Source: Planctomycetota bacterium (GTDB taxonomy: Bacteria; Planctomycetota; UBA1135; GCA-002748355). Taken from it: 38,220 bases of DNA. The stretch lies in assembly GCA_026984035.1 (NCBI GenBank), contig JALSSW010000166.1, forward strand, positions 1 to 38,220. The letters run 5' to 3'. Shown one piece after another: positions 25,593-34,089 of this stretch (the stretch's first letter is position 1; the number at the start of each line of letters is the position of its first letter). The notes beneath the pieces were generated by a model, which was given only the letters and a program-made list of their open reading frames with translations, was not told the origin of the DNA and made no database searches. A program made the position numbers and the translations under genes.

Positions 25593-26708
25593 CTAGCCCT
25601 CCAGCCGGTACACCAAGGCGAATGTGTCCAAAGCGGGAACGACGGGAGGGTTGGTGTTTACATTGTTTTCGAAGAGAATTCGAAAGTTCATCCGACGGAA
25701 GTCGTTGGGTTGCATATAGGCTTTTTTGAGGAAATTGGGGTCGGTCAATTTGTTGGGGTCCTTGACATACTCCGTCAATCGATCCGAGTATTGATAGGTC
25801 CATTTGTTGGGAGAGGATGCGTTTCCGATGCGGATGTGCGCATCTCCTGCGACGGTCGGATCCAAAAAGGTCATTCCGCTGATTCCCTGTCCTGTATCAG
25901 CACCGCGGTATTCCAAAATGATTTTGGTCCCGTTGGGGAGGGAGGAGGGAGGAGGCTCTGTAATGGAGTCAAAGCGGATCCGGGTTGTGGGGCCGATGGA
26001 ATAGGGGCCAAGTCTGGGATCCTTCCCCGGGTTGGTTTTTGCGGCGATGTGGGGATCTCGCAAGTCCAGGAAACCGGAAGTCGCGACAGAGATCCTTTTT
26101 TGGAAAGCGATGCGGATCCAATAAAAGGTATTGTCGCCCCAACGGGTCGGCCTTTTTGTCACTGGGTTCCAGCCTCCTCGCGCAAATTCTTGAGCCGCAG
26201 GGTTCACGGTTTTGATGTTGTTTTGGCCGAGGAACCCCCCGGCACTGTAAGCCCTGAAATTGGGGAAAGGAGAGGAAAGGGCGGTGATGGAAACCTGCCA
26301 TCCATTTGCACCCGTCGCTTTCCAAGGGTTCTTTTTGGGGAGATCCGGGTCATCGACAAAGGACCAAAAATCCGCCAGGAGAGGGAGTGCGATCGATCCC
26401 ACGCGACCATCTTCTGGTCTCCAATCTCTTGTAAAGCGGGGCGTTTGGCTGTCCCATGCCCCTTGCTTGAAGGGGCTGACGACTCGAGGCCGGCCTCCTC
26501 CTCCACCCCGGACCGAGAGGCGTTCATCGCGCCATGTGAAATATGGTTTTTTGAAACTGGGAAGGGGGAGGTAGCGCCGTTTCTTATTCGGTTCCCAAAT
26601 CGAGTCTGAATGCTTGAAGACCAAAGATCTATCTTGGAAGGCGACATGGGGGGGAACCCGTGACTCCACGTTTTTCTTATCATTGACACTGCTGGCTTCA
26701 GGTTTCAT
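25593..26708 (-). CDS. C-terminal continuation of the large lipoprotein, after an in-frame TGA
   Basis: 371 residues read from the first ATG after an in-frame stop. It lacks a signal peptide and a ribosome site, and it lies in exactly the same frame as the upstream lipoprotein: the codons run ...GLVQEFF, TGA, NYARD, then MKPEASS. Content is beta-rich with Pro and aromatic residues (PSFKKPYFTWRDERLSVRGG, WQVSITALSSPFPNFRAYSA, FYWIRIAFQKRISVATSGFL), ending LDTFALVYRLEG, as in the distal part of large planctomycete surface proteins. I therefore read it as the end of one gene of about 1168 residues split by a nonsense codon or read through, not as an independent gene. Function unknown. Confidence 0.6.
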   Translation of the reverse strand: MKPEASSVNDKKNVESRVPPHVAFQDRSLVFKHSDSIWEPNKKRRYLPLPSFKKPYFTWRDERLSVRGGGGGRPRVVSPFKQGAWDSQTPRFTRDWRPEDGRVGSIALPLLADFWSFVDDPDLPKKNPWKATGANGWQVSITALSSPFPNFRAYSAGGFLGQNNIKTVNPAAQEFARGGWNPVTKRPTRWGDNTFYWIRIAFQKRISVATSGFLDLRDPHIAAKTNPGKDPRLGPYSIGPTTRIRFDSITEPPPSSLPNGTKIILEYRGADTGQGISGMTFLDPTVAGDAHIRIGNASSPNKWTYQYSDRLTEYVKDPNKLTDPNFLKKAYMQPNDFRRMNFRILFENNVNTNPPVVPALDTFALVYRLEG

Positions 26709-26723
26709 GTCGCGGGCGTAGTT

Positions 26724-29099
26724 TCAGAAAAATTCTTGGACCAAGCCGGAACCAAAGAAGGGGCTGAATCCACCTGCTCCAATACATGGATTGGGACGGT
26801 GTTCGCTATGGCCCAGGAAAAGAGTCAGGCGATCGAAGATATCGAAGCTTGTTTTGGGGGCGGCGGGGGTGGCTTGGAAGGGGGCCCACCACATTTGTTC
26901 GACATCGAGGTTGAAATCAAAGGGGTCTGTGCGGGAAAGGGAGAGATCCAGCTCCCTCCAAACGGTTTGAAGTCGGCATCCATAGGGACTGAGGGGATTC
27001 TGGATCGCTTGCAGAAACACTGTGGAAGCTGTCAATGGGGCGGCCAACCCCGTGGGGCAGTACCCGAGCGCTCCCCCCGGGTCGGGGGCTTGATTAAAGT
27101 CATCGGCGTGAGCTGTGTGTCGTGTTGTTGTTCTCCCTTGCATTTTTCCTTTGATCAGAGTGAAGGCCCCGAAGAAATCCGGGATGCCCTTGTCGCTTTC
27201 ATCTTCGTCGCTTTCAAAAAAGCGGCGAACCACATTGACGACCTTGTTGTTCGGGAAGAGGGGGCTGCCCTTTTTGTTTCTCCTGGTGTCGAGGAAAAAG
27301 GACATGGTAATGTTTTGGCGCGGGGCTTTTCCCGGTTGTTGTTGAAACTGCAGATCGATGGGGTTGTCCGAAAAATCCCGGATCCCTTTGGATCCGCCAA
27401 TGAGGTGGAGGAAATACGGGCGGTTTTTTTTGCGCATCGTTTCATCCAAGTACAAACCCAAGGGCGGAGTCAAGCGGACGGTGGTAGCGGAGCCGTCCTC
27501 ATCGAAGACCTGTGCATAAATCAATCCCGGTGTGCCCAGCTTGGGATCCAAGGCTTCTTGGGCCAGTGGGTTCACCGATAGGATCATGGAGTCAGACGAA
27601 GTCACCGTCTCCAATCTGATGGGTTTGCTGAACCTGAGAAGAAGAGAGGCAAAGGGTGAAACCTGTTTGTTGGGCTCAAAAGCTTGCCCGGGAATCTGAT
27701 CATTTTTGGGGCTAAAGGAAAGGAAGTATTCGGGACGATCCCTGTTTCCATTGAATTCCGTGGAGAGAATGATGATGGGTGCATTTTGGAGGAGCCAATC
27801 CCCCAATTGCTTGGGATCGGTGGGGAAGTCTTTTCGTTTGGATGGGTCAAAGGGGGCGAAGAGTTGGACGTCCTCGACCTGGACCGAGACATGTTGAACT
27901 CCCGGTTTTCCTCGGTCCTCTTCGGGGTCCGAGATGATTTGGGCTTGAGCAATCGGTTTCCCGCCGGAACCGGGAAGAACGAGTTTGAGGATGTCTCCCC
28001 TGTCCAGTTCGTGGGTGATCCCAGCCTTAAAAATACGAAGCCTCTGCGTGTTTTGGTTGAGACGCTCCACTCGTTCCAGGCGCATGGGGAGTTCCCCGAT
28101 GAGGCGGGGGGGGATGACGTCCCGGACAAAGCCATGGGAGATCCCAAGGCTGTTATCGTTTTGGTTGGCGGATCGGAAGTCTTGGACAATTGCTTTTCGG
28201 TTCGAAAGGTTGGTGCCTATGAATGCCCCTTGATTGGATGTGCGCAACCCCCGGAGCCGAAGTGGTCCTTCGATGGTCAAAGCGATGCGGATATTGGCCC
28301 CGGTTGAGTTGGAGCTCTGAGGAAGCCCGCCGGCATTGTTGGGGACATTCAACAGGGTTCCCTCCGAACCGAGAAGGACCGGATCCAGTACGATCTCCGC
28401 TCCTTTGTAAGCAATCCTGGTGGGGATCAAACGGAAGTCGCCCACGGGGTTTGCATCTTTGGGATTCCCCAAGATCTCAAGTAATTGCACAGCCTCGGGG
28501 TTTTTGATTCCGACCACCCTCCCGGCATTGTCCTTGACCAGAAAGAAGTCTTCACTGAGACCCAGGTCCTTATTAAATCGGAGGCGGATTCCTCCATTTC
28601 TGGGGCCGACGGAAAAGGGGGACTTTGTTGTGTCTTGCCCGTAGACACTGGGAGTCAAACGGATCACGTTTTTATCCAAGGCCTCAAAAGCAGAGAGAAA
28701 CTGGGGGCTTCCAATGAACCGGGTGATGATCAGTTTTGGTTGCAGGGTGTCGGGGTCGAATCCGTCAAAATCGTAGGTGATCGCCTGGTCCGGGGTTTTT
28801 CCGCTCCCATTTCGCTGGTCTTGGATGTCCGGTCCCACAAGGACATCTTTTTGAAAAAGCTTGATTGCGGTTTTCCCGTTTTTTTGTTGGATCAGACCGT
28901 AAACGTCGGCCAAGCGGCCCGTTGCGACTTCGATGAGTTCAATGCCTCCTGAGGTGGCGGTTTTTCCTCCTCCGCCCCCCCCGCCCCCGCAGGAAAAAAG
29001 TGTGAGAAGAGTTAAAAGGGGGAGAAGAGAGAAGAAATCAACTCTGGGGGAGAACCCGGGGGGATTTCTGCTCTCTATTGCAGGAAGAGTTTCTTTCAT
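26724..29099 (-). CDS. very large secreted lipoprotein, N-terminal 791 residues
   Basis: The start MKETLPAIES leads into a lipoprotein signal (FSLLPLLTLLTLFSC) with the lipid-bearing Cys followed by eight Gly. The mature protein has several bacterial-Ig/SbsA-like segments of the kind that mark 'if beyond' values in planctomycete surface proteins: GGIRLRFNKDLGLSEDFFLV, DVIPPRLIGELPMRLERV, FASLLLRFSKPIRLETVTSS, MILSVNPLAQEALDP. The C-terminal part has NLDVEQMWWAPFQATP and LTLFLGHSEHRPN, which in relatives continues into the region now encoded after the stop. A TGA at 26726-26724 ends the frame and the sequence then continues in frame. Start ATG was chosen because it gives a proper signal peptide; longer frames upstream do not. 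It is likely an outer-membrane-anchored surface protein of unknown role. Confidence 0.75.
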   Translation of the reverse strand: MKETLPAIESRNPPGFSPRVDFFSLLPLLTLLTLFSCGGGGGGGGKTATSGGIELIEVATGRLADVYGLIQQKNGKTAIKLFQKDVLVGPDIQDQRNGSGKTPDQAITYDFDGFDPDTLQPKLIITRFIGSPQFLSAFEALDKNVIRLTPSVYGQDTTKSPFSVGPRNGGIRLRFNKDLGLSEDFFLVKDNAGRVVGIKNPEAVQLLEILGNPKDANPVGDFRLIPTRIAYKGAEIVLDPVLLGSEGTLLNVPNNAGGLPQSSNSTGANIRIALTIEGPLRLRGLRTSNQGAFIGTNLSNRKAIVQDFRSANQNDNSLGISHGFVRDVIPPRLIGELPMRLERVERLNQNTQRLRIFKAGITHELDRGDILKLVLPGSGGKPIAQAQIISDPEEDRGKPGVQHVSVQVEDVQLFAPFDPSKRKDFPTDPKQLGDWLLQNAPIIILSTEFNGNRDRPEYFLSFSPKNDQIPGQAFEPNKQVSPFASLLLRFSKPIRLETVTSSDSMILSVNPLAQEALDPKLGTPGLIYAQVFDEDGSATTVRLTPPLGLYLDETMRKKNRPYFLHLIGGSKGIRDFSDNPIDLQFQQQPGKAPRQNITMSFFLDTRRNKKGSPLFPNNKVVNVVRRFFESDEDESDKGIPDFFGAFTLIKGKMQGRTTTRHTAHADDFNQAPDPGGALGYCPTGLAAPLTASTVFLQAIQNPLSPYGCRLQTVWRELDLSLSRTDPFDFNLDVEQMWWAPFQATPAAPKTSFDIFDRLTLFLGHSEHRPNPCIGAGGFSPFFGSGLVQEFF

Positions 29100-29465
29100 G
29101 TGATTTTTCCGAAAAGGAGTGCTTCTCTGCTCCGGGGGGAAAGAAAAGAAGCAGCTTCTTTGAGCCGGAAAAGGGGGGATCTTTTCACGACAGGAGCAAG
29201 CAAAGTGAGATTTGTGGAGAAACAACTTCTCCGCAACAAAAGTGATGCCGCTTTTTTCTTTTTGAAGAAAGTGGCTGGAAAGGACCAGAGGTTCGGCAAA
29301 ACTTGTTTGAGAGGAAGATGGAAAGAACGATTCTCGCATGAGAATTGCGTTCTTACACCCCCCTTTTGTGCTCTAGCGCACACAATTGTTCCCGAGCTTT
29401 CATCGAGATGCAGAAGACCCACATCTAGGGTTCTGTGTTGATCACAGGTCCTGGAAGAAACTGAA
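29100..29465. other. 366-bp intergenic region upstream of the lipoprotein gene
   Basis: No gene supported. It follows the end of the FrhB-family gene on the minus strand and precedes the lipoprotein gene, so it should hold a terminator for the first and the promoter for the second. Apart from the inverted repeat at 29325-29352, listed separately, I see only purine-rich runs. Confidence 0.5.
29325..29352. promoter_or_regulatory. inverted repeat, possible operator or terminator stem
   Basis: ATTCTC (29330-29335), GCAT, GAGAAT (29340-29345) is a perfect 6-bp inverted repeat. It extends outward to GAACG (29325-29329) and CGTTC (29348-29352) with a two-base offset on one side. It lies about 230 bp upstream of the lipoprotein start and 115 bp after the FrhB-family stop (both minus strand). 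No T-run follows on either strand beyond TTCTTTCC, so an operator is at least as likely as a terminator. Confidence 0.4.
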
Positions 29466-30785
29466 TCAGGACTTGGAGGAAGAGCTGGTTACTGGGTGTG
29501 ATTGAGACTCCGGTTTCCTGGCCGGTGGCGGGGTCCAGGGTTTGAGGGAGACTTCTTTGTGGAGTTTCTTCACGAAAATGCGCTTCAGGGTGCCGAAAAT
29601 GGATCGGAGCTTTTCGGAGAGGCTCAGGTCCTTCCACCAAAAACGGAACATGGGCATGTTGCGGTACTTGGGAAAGGGGACAGCCATGGCTTTGAGCATG
29701 AGTCTGCGGCCCCAGATTTTTCCGCGCAGGGCTTGGAAGCCCACTTGGGAGGCGGGGAGCTTTGCGGGTTCTACTCGTTTGGCCTGGATGTAGCCCTTGG
29801 CGATGGCTTCGTGAAGAATCTCGCGGCCACGCTCACTGCGAACGACAATAAGAGAGCGCCCCGGCTCACCCTTAGGAATGGGGCGATACCAGGGGTCGCC
29901 CACAGCGAGGTCGGCGAACTCCCCTGTGTGGTCAAGGCAGATGTAACAGCGCCATTGGCGGCGCTTCTGGAGGATGTTGCCCCAAGAGTCCGCATAGGTC
30001 ATTTGCGCGCTTTTTTTCTCCTGGGAACCTTCCTGGTAGACGACCTCCGCCATACCGGGCCAGCCCTTTCCGCGGTACCGAACCGAGAGAGCCTGGGCCG
30101 GATCTTTGCAGCCCATTGCCTCCATCATCTCGAAGGTTCCCTTGGTGGATGGCGTTCCCGCGCAGAAAATGGCGATGGTCAATCCCAGTTTCTGATCCAA
30201 AGCAGGGCGTAGCTTGCGCGCCTTGTGCGTCGCTGCCACATCGCAGGGTTTCCCGATGAAAACGCCTGGTTTCTGGGCATTTTCGAGAGTCCCGAGTTTT
30301 TCGCAGGGACTGGCCGGCGCGTAGCGGGAACCTGTGCGCGCGAGGAGGTCCTCGCGTGATTGACTCCAAACTGTCTCGTTGAGATAAGGCTGTCCCTTTT
30401 GTGCTCCAGTATGAAGGACCCCTTCCATCTTCCTCTGTTCCAAGCAAAAAAGAGCGAGACCGCTCGCGGCCCCTCCGCTGGAAGCTCTGAAACGGAGTTC
30501 CTCGTCCGTGGCGAAACCTTCCCAAAGCTCCAGGACGGGTCCCCAGCCCTTAGCCAGTTCGGGAATGGTATCCGCTGGCCAGTCCGTAGCGTCATGCGAG
30601 AGCGAAGCCCCCGGACAAACCGCCATTCCGAGGGTGGCATCCATGGGACCATTTTGGGCCGGGCGTCTTCCCTGGTCGAAGACATCGATCATCTGGATGG
30701 AGGGGTCGGCGAAGGCACAAGCTCCGCATCCGGTGCAGAGCTGGTTCTTCGCGACATCCAGGACGTTTTCGATCTTTCGGCTCAT
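29466..30785 (-). CDS. FrhB-family (coenzyme F420 hydrogenase/dehydrogenase beta subunit-like) iron-sulfur flavoprotein
   Basis: A 439-residue cytoplasmic redox protein. It opens with a cluster-binding stretch, C17-x2-C20-x2-C23 with C57-P downstream, then the FrhB N-domain (FRASSGGAASGLALFCLE; SRYAPASPCEKLG; KPGVFIGKPCDVAA) and the C-domain with LSVRYRGKGWPG, RQWRCYICLDHTGEFADLAV and GDPWYRPIPKGEPGRSLIVV. Family members move electrons between a flavin, Fe-S clusters and partners, with F420 only in some; in bacteria many are found in surface-polysaccharide loci. The last 30 residues are Ser/Pro-rich. ATG was chosen because GAGGAA lies immediately upstream and because earlier starts would overlap the uracil phosphoribosyltransferase gene. 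The gap to that gene is 44 bp. The substrate cannot be told. Confidence 0.85.
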   Translation of the reverse strand: MSRKIENVLDVAKNQLCTGCGACAFADPSIQMIDVFDQGRRPAQNGPMDATLGMAVCPGASLSHDATDWPADTIPELAKGWGPVLELWEGFATDEELRFRASSGGAASGLALFCLEQRKMEGVLHTGAQKGQPYLNETVWSQSREDLLARTGSRYAPASPCEKLGTLENAQKPGVFIGKPCDVAATHKARKLRPALDQKLGLTIAIFCAGTPSTKGTFEMMEAMGCKDPAQALSVRYRGKGWPGMAEVVYQEGSQEKKSAQMTYADSWGNILQKRRQWRCYICLDHTGEFADLAVGDPWYRPIPKGEPGRSLIVVRSERGREILHEAIAKGYIQAKRVEPAKLPASQVGFQALRGKIWGRRLMLKAMAVPFPKYRNMPMFRFWWKDLSLSEKLRSIFGTLKRIFVKKLHKEVSLKPWTPPPARKPESQSHPVTSSSSKS

Positions 30786-30829
30786 TTCCTCACTTTCGGC
30801 TGTCCAGGCCGCCTTGCTAAATCCAGCGC

Positions 30830-31612
30830 TCAAATCCAGGAATTCGTTAGGATCTCCCCCAGGCCCCCCGCGCCGGGGACGATGTATTGATGGTCGTTGA
30901 GGCCGCACTCATCGGGGAAGGTTCCAGGAGGGGCAGCGAGCGCTTCGGCCGAGGAGAGGCCCCGGTCGAGACGGGCCGTGTAGGTGACGACTTCGGGGTG
31001 GTCCCTCTGGACCCTTCGAAGGAATTCGGGGGTGGAAATCATAGGGAGGGCAATGACTTCCTTGGGTGTCCCCAATTCCATGTTGTAGTAGATATCCAGG
31101 GTTCTGCAAACCGTGCCTCCGGTAGCTCCCATGGGATCGGGGAGGAGGAGGATGGCGTCCTGGATGGGGCCTCCGATCTTCAGGCCGGAGTCGTCGGTGC
31201 CGATGACCTTGCCGTTTTCGTCGACCCGTCGGCTCATGGAGAGATAGTCGAGGCGGAGATTTTCGGAAGGGAGGACCTGGGAAAGGGTCTCGTAGCAGAT
31301 CTCCGAGGGGAGGACACCTGCACGCACCAGGCAGGCGATCACTACCTTAGTTTCCGGGTCCAGGATGGGGCCTTGGTAATATCCCTTTTCGGTATATTGC
31401 CGCATGCGGGTGGGGATCTTGGCCTCTACCTTGGGGAATTCCCAGGCAAGGGCGGCCCCCACGAGACGTTCATAAATCCGGCGCAGGAGGGGGCGAAGCT
31501 GGGATGTGGTGGTCTCGGGATGTCCCAGATGGGCGAGAAGACTCAGTAGAAAGGGGTCGTCGAGGATGTGGATCTTCGGCCCGTACGCGTGTTGGATTTC
31601 GAGGCTTGCCAT
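30830..31612 (-). CDS. upp: uracil phosphoribosyltransferase
   Basis: A 260-residue enzyme that makes UMP from uracil and PRPP. The PRPP-binding loop LLPDPMGATGGTVCRTLDIY (156-175) and the ARLDRGLSS and DHQYIVPGAGGLGE stretches match UPRTase; the last normally reads YIVPGLGDAGDR..G, so this is a divergent member with Gly-Gly-Leu-Gly in place of Gly-Asp-Ala-Gly. It is about 50 residues longer than E. coli Upp, mostly through insertions (VIGTDDSGLKIGG) and a longer C-terminal region. ATG with GAGAGG/AGGG upstream was chosen; an upstream in-frame start adds 15 polar residues. It is divergent (75 bp) from the MBL-fold gene and lies near the plus-strand nucleoside salvage genes, which supports a salvage role. 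Confidence 0.88.
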   Translation of the reverse strand: MASLEIQHAYGPKIHILDDPFLLSLLAHLGHPETTTSQLRPLLRRIYERLVGAALAWEFPKVEAKIPTRMRQYTEKGYYQGPILDPETKVVIACLVRAGVLPSEICYETLSQVLPSENLRLDYLSMSRRVDENGKVIGTDDSGLKIGGPIQDAILLLPDPMGATGGTVCRTLDIYYNMELGTPKEVIALPMISTPEFLRRVQRDHPEVVTYTARLDRGLSSAEALAAPPGTFPDECGLNDHQYIVPGAGGLGEILTNSWI

Positions 31613-31686
31613 GTCCCTATCCTCTCCCTGCTCTTCTTGTGGTGCAAGGACTTGCAAGAGAGGAGGCCGGCGGAGTATGGTTCGTC

Positions 31687-33525
31687 ATGGAATTCTCCTT
31701 CTCAAAACTCTCTTCGGCCCTCTTTTTCCTCGCGGGCCTTCTCCTTTCTTCCCCCTCGCAGGCCCAAAACCCCGTGGATCCTCCTCGGGGACTCAAAATT
31801 GCCTTCATCCATGTGGGGCAGGGGGATGCGACTCTCGTCATTGGCCCCACCGGCAAGGCCCTCCTCTTCGATGCGGGTCCGGACGGGCAGGGCAGCAAGG
31901 CTGTCCTTCCCCAGATGCAAAAGATGGGGGTGAAGAGCCTCGAAGGAATCATGGTCTCCCATTACCATCCCGATCACATCGGTGGGGTGGACGAGGTTCT
32001 TGCCAAGATTCCGACCAAGAAGGTCTATGACCGAGGGCTCTACAAGGCCCCGACCTATTACAAGGACTACGGTCGGTACGCGAGTGCGGCCCGGGGAAAG
32101 CGGACAGCCGTCCGACCTGGGACGAGCATCGACCTAGGACCCGGAGTGAGCTGCAAGGTGATCGCTGTGAATGGCCTCATCCTGGGCAGCTCTTCGCGCC
32201 TTCCGATCGACAAGGCCTACCAATATGAAAATGGAGCTTCGATTACCCTCAAGGTGAGTTACGGAGACTTTTCCCTTTGGCTGGGGGGGGATCTCACCGG
32301 GGGCGGGCTCAACACCTATGATCTGGAGTCACGGGTGGCTGCTGTTGCCGGAAAGGTGGATGTCTATCAGGCAGATCATCACGGGAGCGCGACCTCGAGC
32401 AACAGCAATCTGCTTCGGATTCTGGACCCCGAAGTGGTGGTGATCTCCTGCGGCAAGAACAATCCTTTTCGGCATCCAGCGGGTTCTGCGGTCAATCGGA
32501 TGAACTCTGCGGGGACTTCCCGTTTGGTGCTTTGCACGAGTCCGGGCAACGGGTTTCGGGGTTTTGGGACCTCGGGGACAGCGGTACTGGAGACCAATGG
32601 CCGGCGGTATCGGATCACGGGGGAGACCGGTGGGGAGCTGAATCTCTTTACGGACGAGGTCAAAGCGCATCGACCTTTGGCAGGGGAGCTTGTTCTTTCC
32701 GAGCTGCAGCGCAACCCCCGCAACAAGGATGGAAAATATTTGGAGTTGAGCTATGTGGGCAAGGAGCCTGCTTCGCTGGAGGGTTTGGAGGTTCGGGCCG
32801 GCAAGGGCTTCTTTCGGGTGGCGAGTCCTTATCGATTGCTTCCGGGACAGCGCTTGGTCTTGATGGATCATGGGGACCCGGGGCGCAACGGGGGACTGCC
32901 CTTGGGGCACGCCTGGCCTTATAAAGCCATGAGCCTTGGAGGGAGCAGTGACCGGATCCGAATCGGGTTTTCGGGACGGACGCTGGAGAGCCTTTCCTAT
33001 AATTCGAGCTTTCCCGGGGGCTATGGGGTTGCGGCGGAACGGGTCGATCTTCTGAAGGGGGCGAGTGCTTCGAACTTTGCTTCTGCGACACAGCGCTATG
33101 GAGTCAATCTCGGGACGCCTGGTTTGAAGAACGGGGCGGATCGAACACGCTTCGGTCTCTGGGCCGGTGTTGAGACGATTCCCACAGGACGCAGCGGGGG
33201 ACCTAAGGTCTTGGCCTTCGCGAGTGCTTTGGGGAAAGGAGGGGCCTTTGATATCCTCGCCCTTTCAGGGGGGAGAACCCCCGGACTCAAGGTGGGAAAT
33301 GTCAACATACCTCTGAACGGAGATCAGGTTTTCCTCTTGAGCTTGCAACTCCCGGGGTCTTTTGGGGCCTTTCCGGCCGCCGGGCGGAGAGGATGGGAGT
33401 TGCCCATCCCTGCGTCTTCAAGTGTTCGGGGGCGGACTCTCGTTTTTGGGCATTTTCTCGTCGATTTTTTCGGAGCGAACCCGATCCCGGGCGCTTCCAA
33501 TGCGGTTAGCTTTCGGATTCCTTGA
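31687..33525 (+). CDS. secreted metallo-beta-lactamase-fold protein with lamin-tail domain
   Basis: 612 residues. Signal peptide (FFLAGLLLSSPSQAQ, about 1-27) leads to a ComEC-type metallo-beta-lactamase domain: FIHVGQGDATLVIGPTGKAL, the metal site HYHPDHIGG (H92, H94, D96, H97), GGDL (200-203) and QADHHGS (228-234). A lamin-tail-type beta sandwich follows at about 333-450 (GELVLSELQRNPRNKDGKYL, SYVGKEPASLEGLEV, PGQRLVLMDHG). The last 130 residues (GRSGGPKVLAFASALGKGGA onward, GVGN-type strands, ending NAVSFRIP) look like the C-terminal domain shared by many secreted proteins of deep-branching planctomycetes. Secreted ComEC-like hydrolases paired with lamin-tail domains are usually guessed to be extracellular nucleases or phosphodiesterases; lying beside nucleoside salvage genes fits this, but that is inference. 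ATG was chosen because it starts the signal peptide. Confidence 0.82.
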   Translation: MEFSFSKLSSALFFLAGLLLSSPSQAQNPVDPPRGLKIAFIHVGQGDATLVIGPTGKALLFDAGPDGQGSKAVLPQMQKMGVKSLEGIMVSHYHPDHIGGVDEVLAKIPTKKVYDRGLYKAPTYYKDYGRYASAARGKRTAVRPGTSIDLGPGVSCKVIAVNGLILGSSSRLPIDKAYQYENGASITLKVSYGDFSLWLGGDLTGGGLNTYDLESRVAAVAGKVDVYQADHHGSATSSNSNLLRILDPEVVVISCGKNNPFRHPAGSAVNRMNSAGTSRLVLCTSPGNGFRGFGTSGTAVLETNGRRYRITGETGGELNLFTDEVKAHRPLAGELVLSELQRNPRNKDGKYLELSYVGKEPASLEGLEVRAGKGFFRVASPYRLLPGQRLVLMDHGDPGRNGGLPLGHAWPYKAMSLGGSSDRIRIGFSGRTLESLSYNSSFPGGYGVAAERVDLLKGASASNFASATQRYGVNLGTPGLKNGADRTRFGLWAGVETIPTGRSGGPKVLAFASALGKGGAFDILALSGGRTPGLKVGNVNIPLNGDQVFLLSLQLPGSFGAFPAAGRRGWELPIPASSSVRGRTLVFGHFLVDFFGANPIPGASNAVSFRIP

Positions 33526-33540
33526 GGAGGGGGCAGAGTC

Positions 33541-34083
33541 TTGAGTGTTCCACAATTTCCGGTTTTGATCGATGGGCAAACCATCGCCAGGCGCATCCAT
33601 GAGCTGGCCCGTGAGTTGCGAGTTCGGGCCGAAGAAGAGCCGCATTTTATCGCGGTGCTCGCGGGGGCGAGACCCTTTGCCGATCAACTGCTCCTTGCAT
33701 TGGGAAGGGAAAAGGGTGCTTATGATTCGATTCGTCTCGCTTCCTATGTGGGAACCGAGAGCAGCGGCGAGGTCCGCTTGCTGAAGGATCTCGATCACGA
33801 TGTCACCGGCAAACGGGTTGTGATCCTGGAAGACATCGTGGACACCGGGCGGACCATCCTGGCTCTTCGCAGCCTTCTCTTCGAGAGGGGAGCTGCAAGT
33901 GTGGAGACCCTGACCCTTCTTTCCAAGCCGTCGCGCCGAGTTGTAGAAGTCCCTTTGGATGGTGTTGGTTTCGAAGTTCCCGACCTTTTTGTCATCGGCT
34001 TTGGCATGGATCTCGACGGGAAATACCGAGATCTTCCCTATGTAGGGGTCTACCAAGCCGAAGAGGCCGAGCGCCCCGCTTGA
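33541..34083 (+). CDS. hpt: hypoxanthine(-guanine) phosphoribosyltransferase
   Basis: A 180-residue purine salvage enzyme that makes IMP or GMP from the free base and PRPP. The PRPP loop VVILEDIVDTGRTI (93-106, E97/D98 and D101-T-G) is diagnostic; HFIAVLAGARPFADQLL and LASYVGTESSGEVRLLKDLD supply the PPi loop and flexible loop, and DLFVIGFGMDLDGKYRDLPY is the base-binding tail. The start is TTG with GAGGAGGGG nine or so bases upstream. It follows the MBL-fold gene by 15 bp and precedes cytidine deaminase by 6 bp, so it is part of the salvage operon. The gene symbol reflects family and context. Confidence 0.9.
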   Translation: MSVPQFPVLIDGQTIARRIHELARELRVRAEEEPHFIAVLAGARPFADQLLLALGREKGAYDSIRLASYVGTESSGEVRLLKDLDHDVTGKRVVILEDIVDTGRTILALRSLLFERGAASVETLTLLSKPSRRVVEVPLDGVGFEVPDLFVIGFGMDLDGKYRDLPYVGVYQAEEAERPA

Positions 34084-34089
34084 TTCCTC

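Noticed and set aside
25710..27581. Two plus-strand open frames (299 and 281 residues) antisense to the lipoprotein
   Set aside because: No start signals or motifs; the minus-strand reading has a lipobox and domain-like content.
29096..29422. 108-residue minus-strand frame upstream of the lipoprotein
   Set aside because: It runs through the probable promoter region and overlaps the lipoprotein start; no ribosome site.
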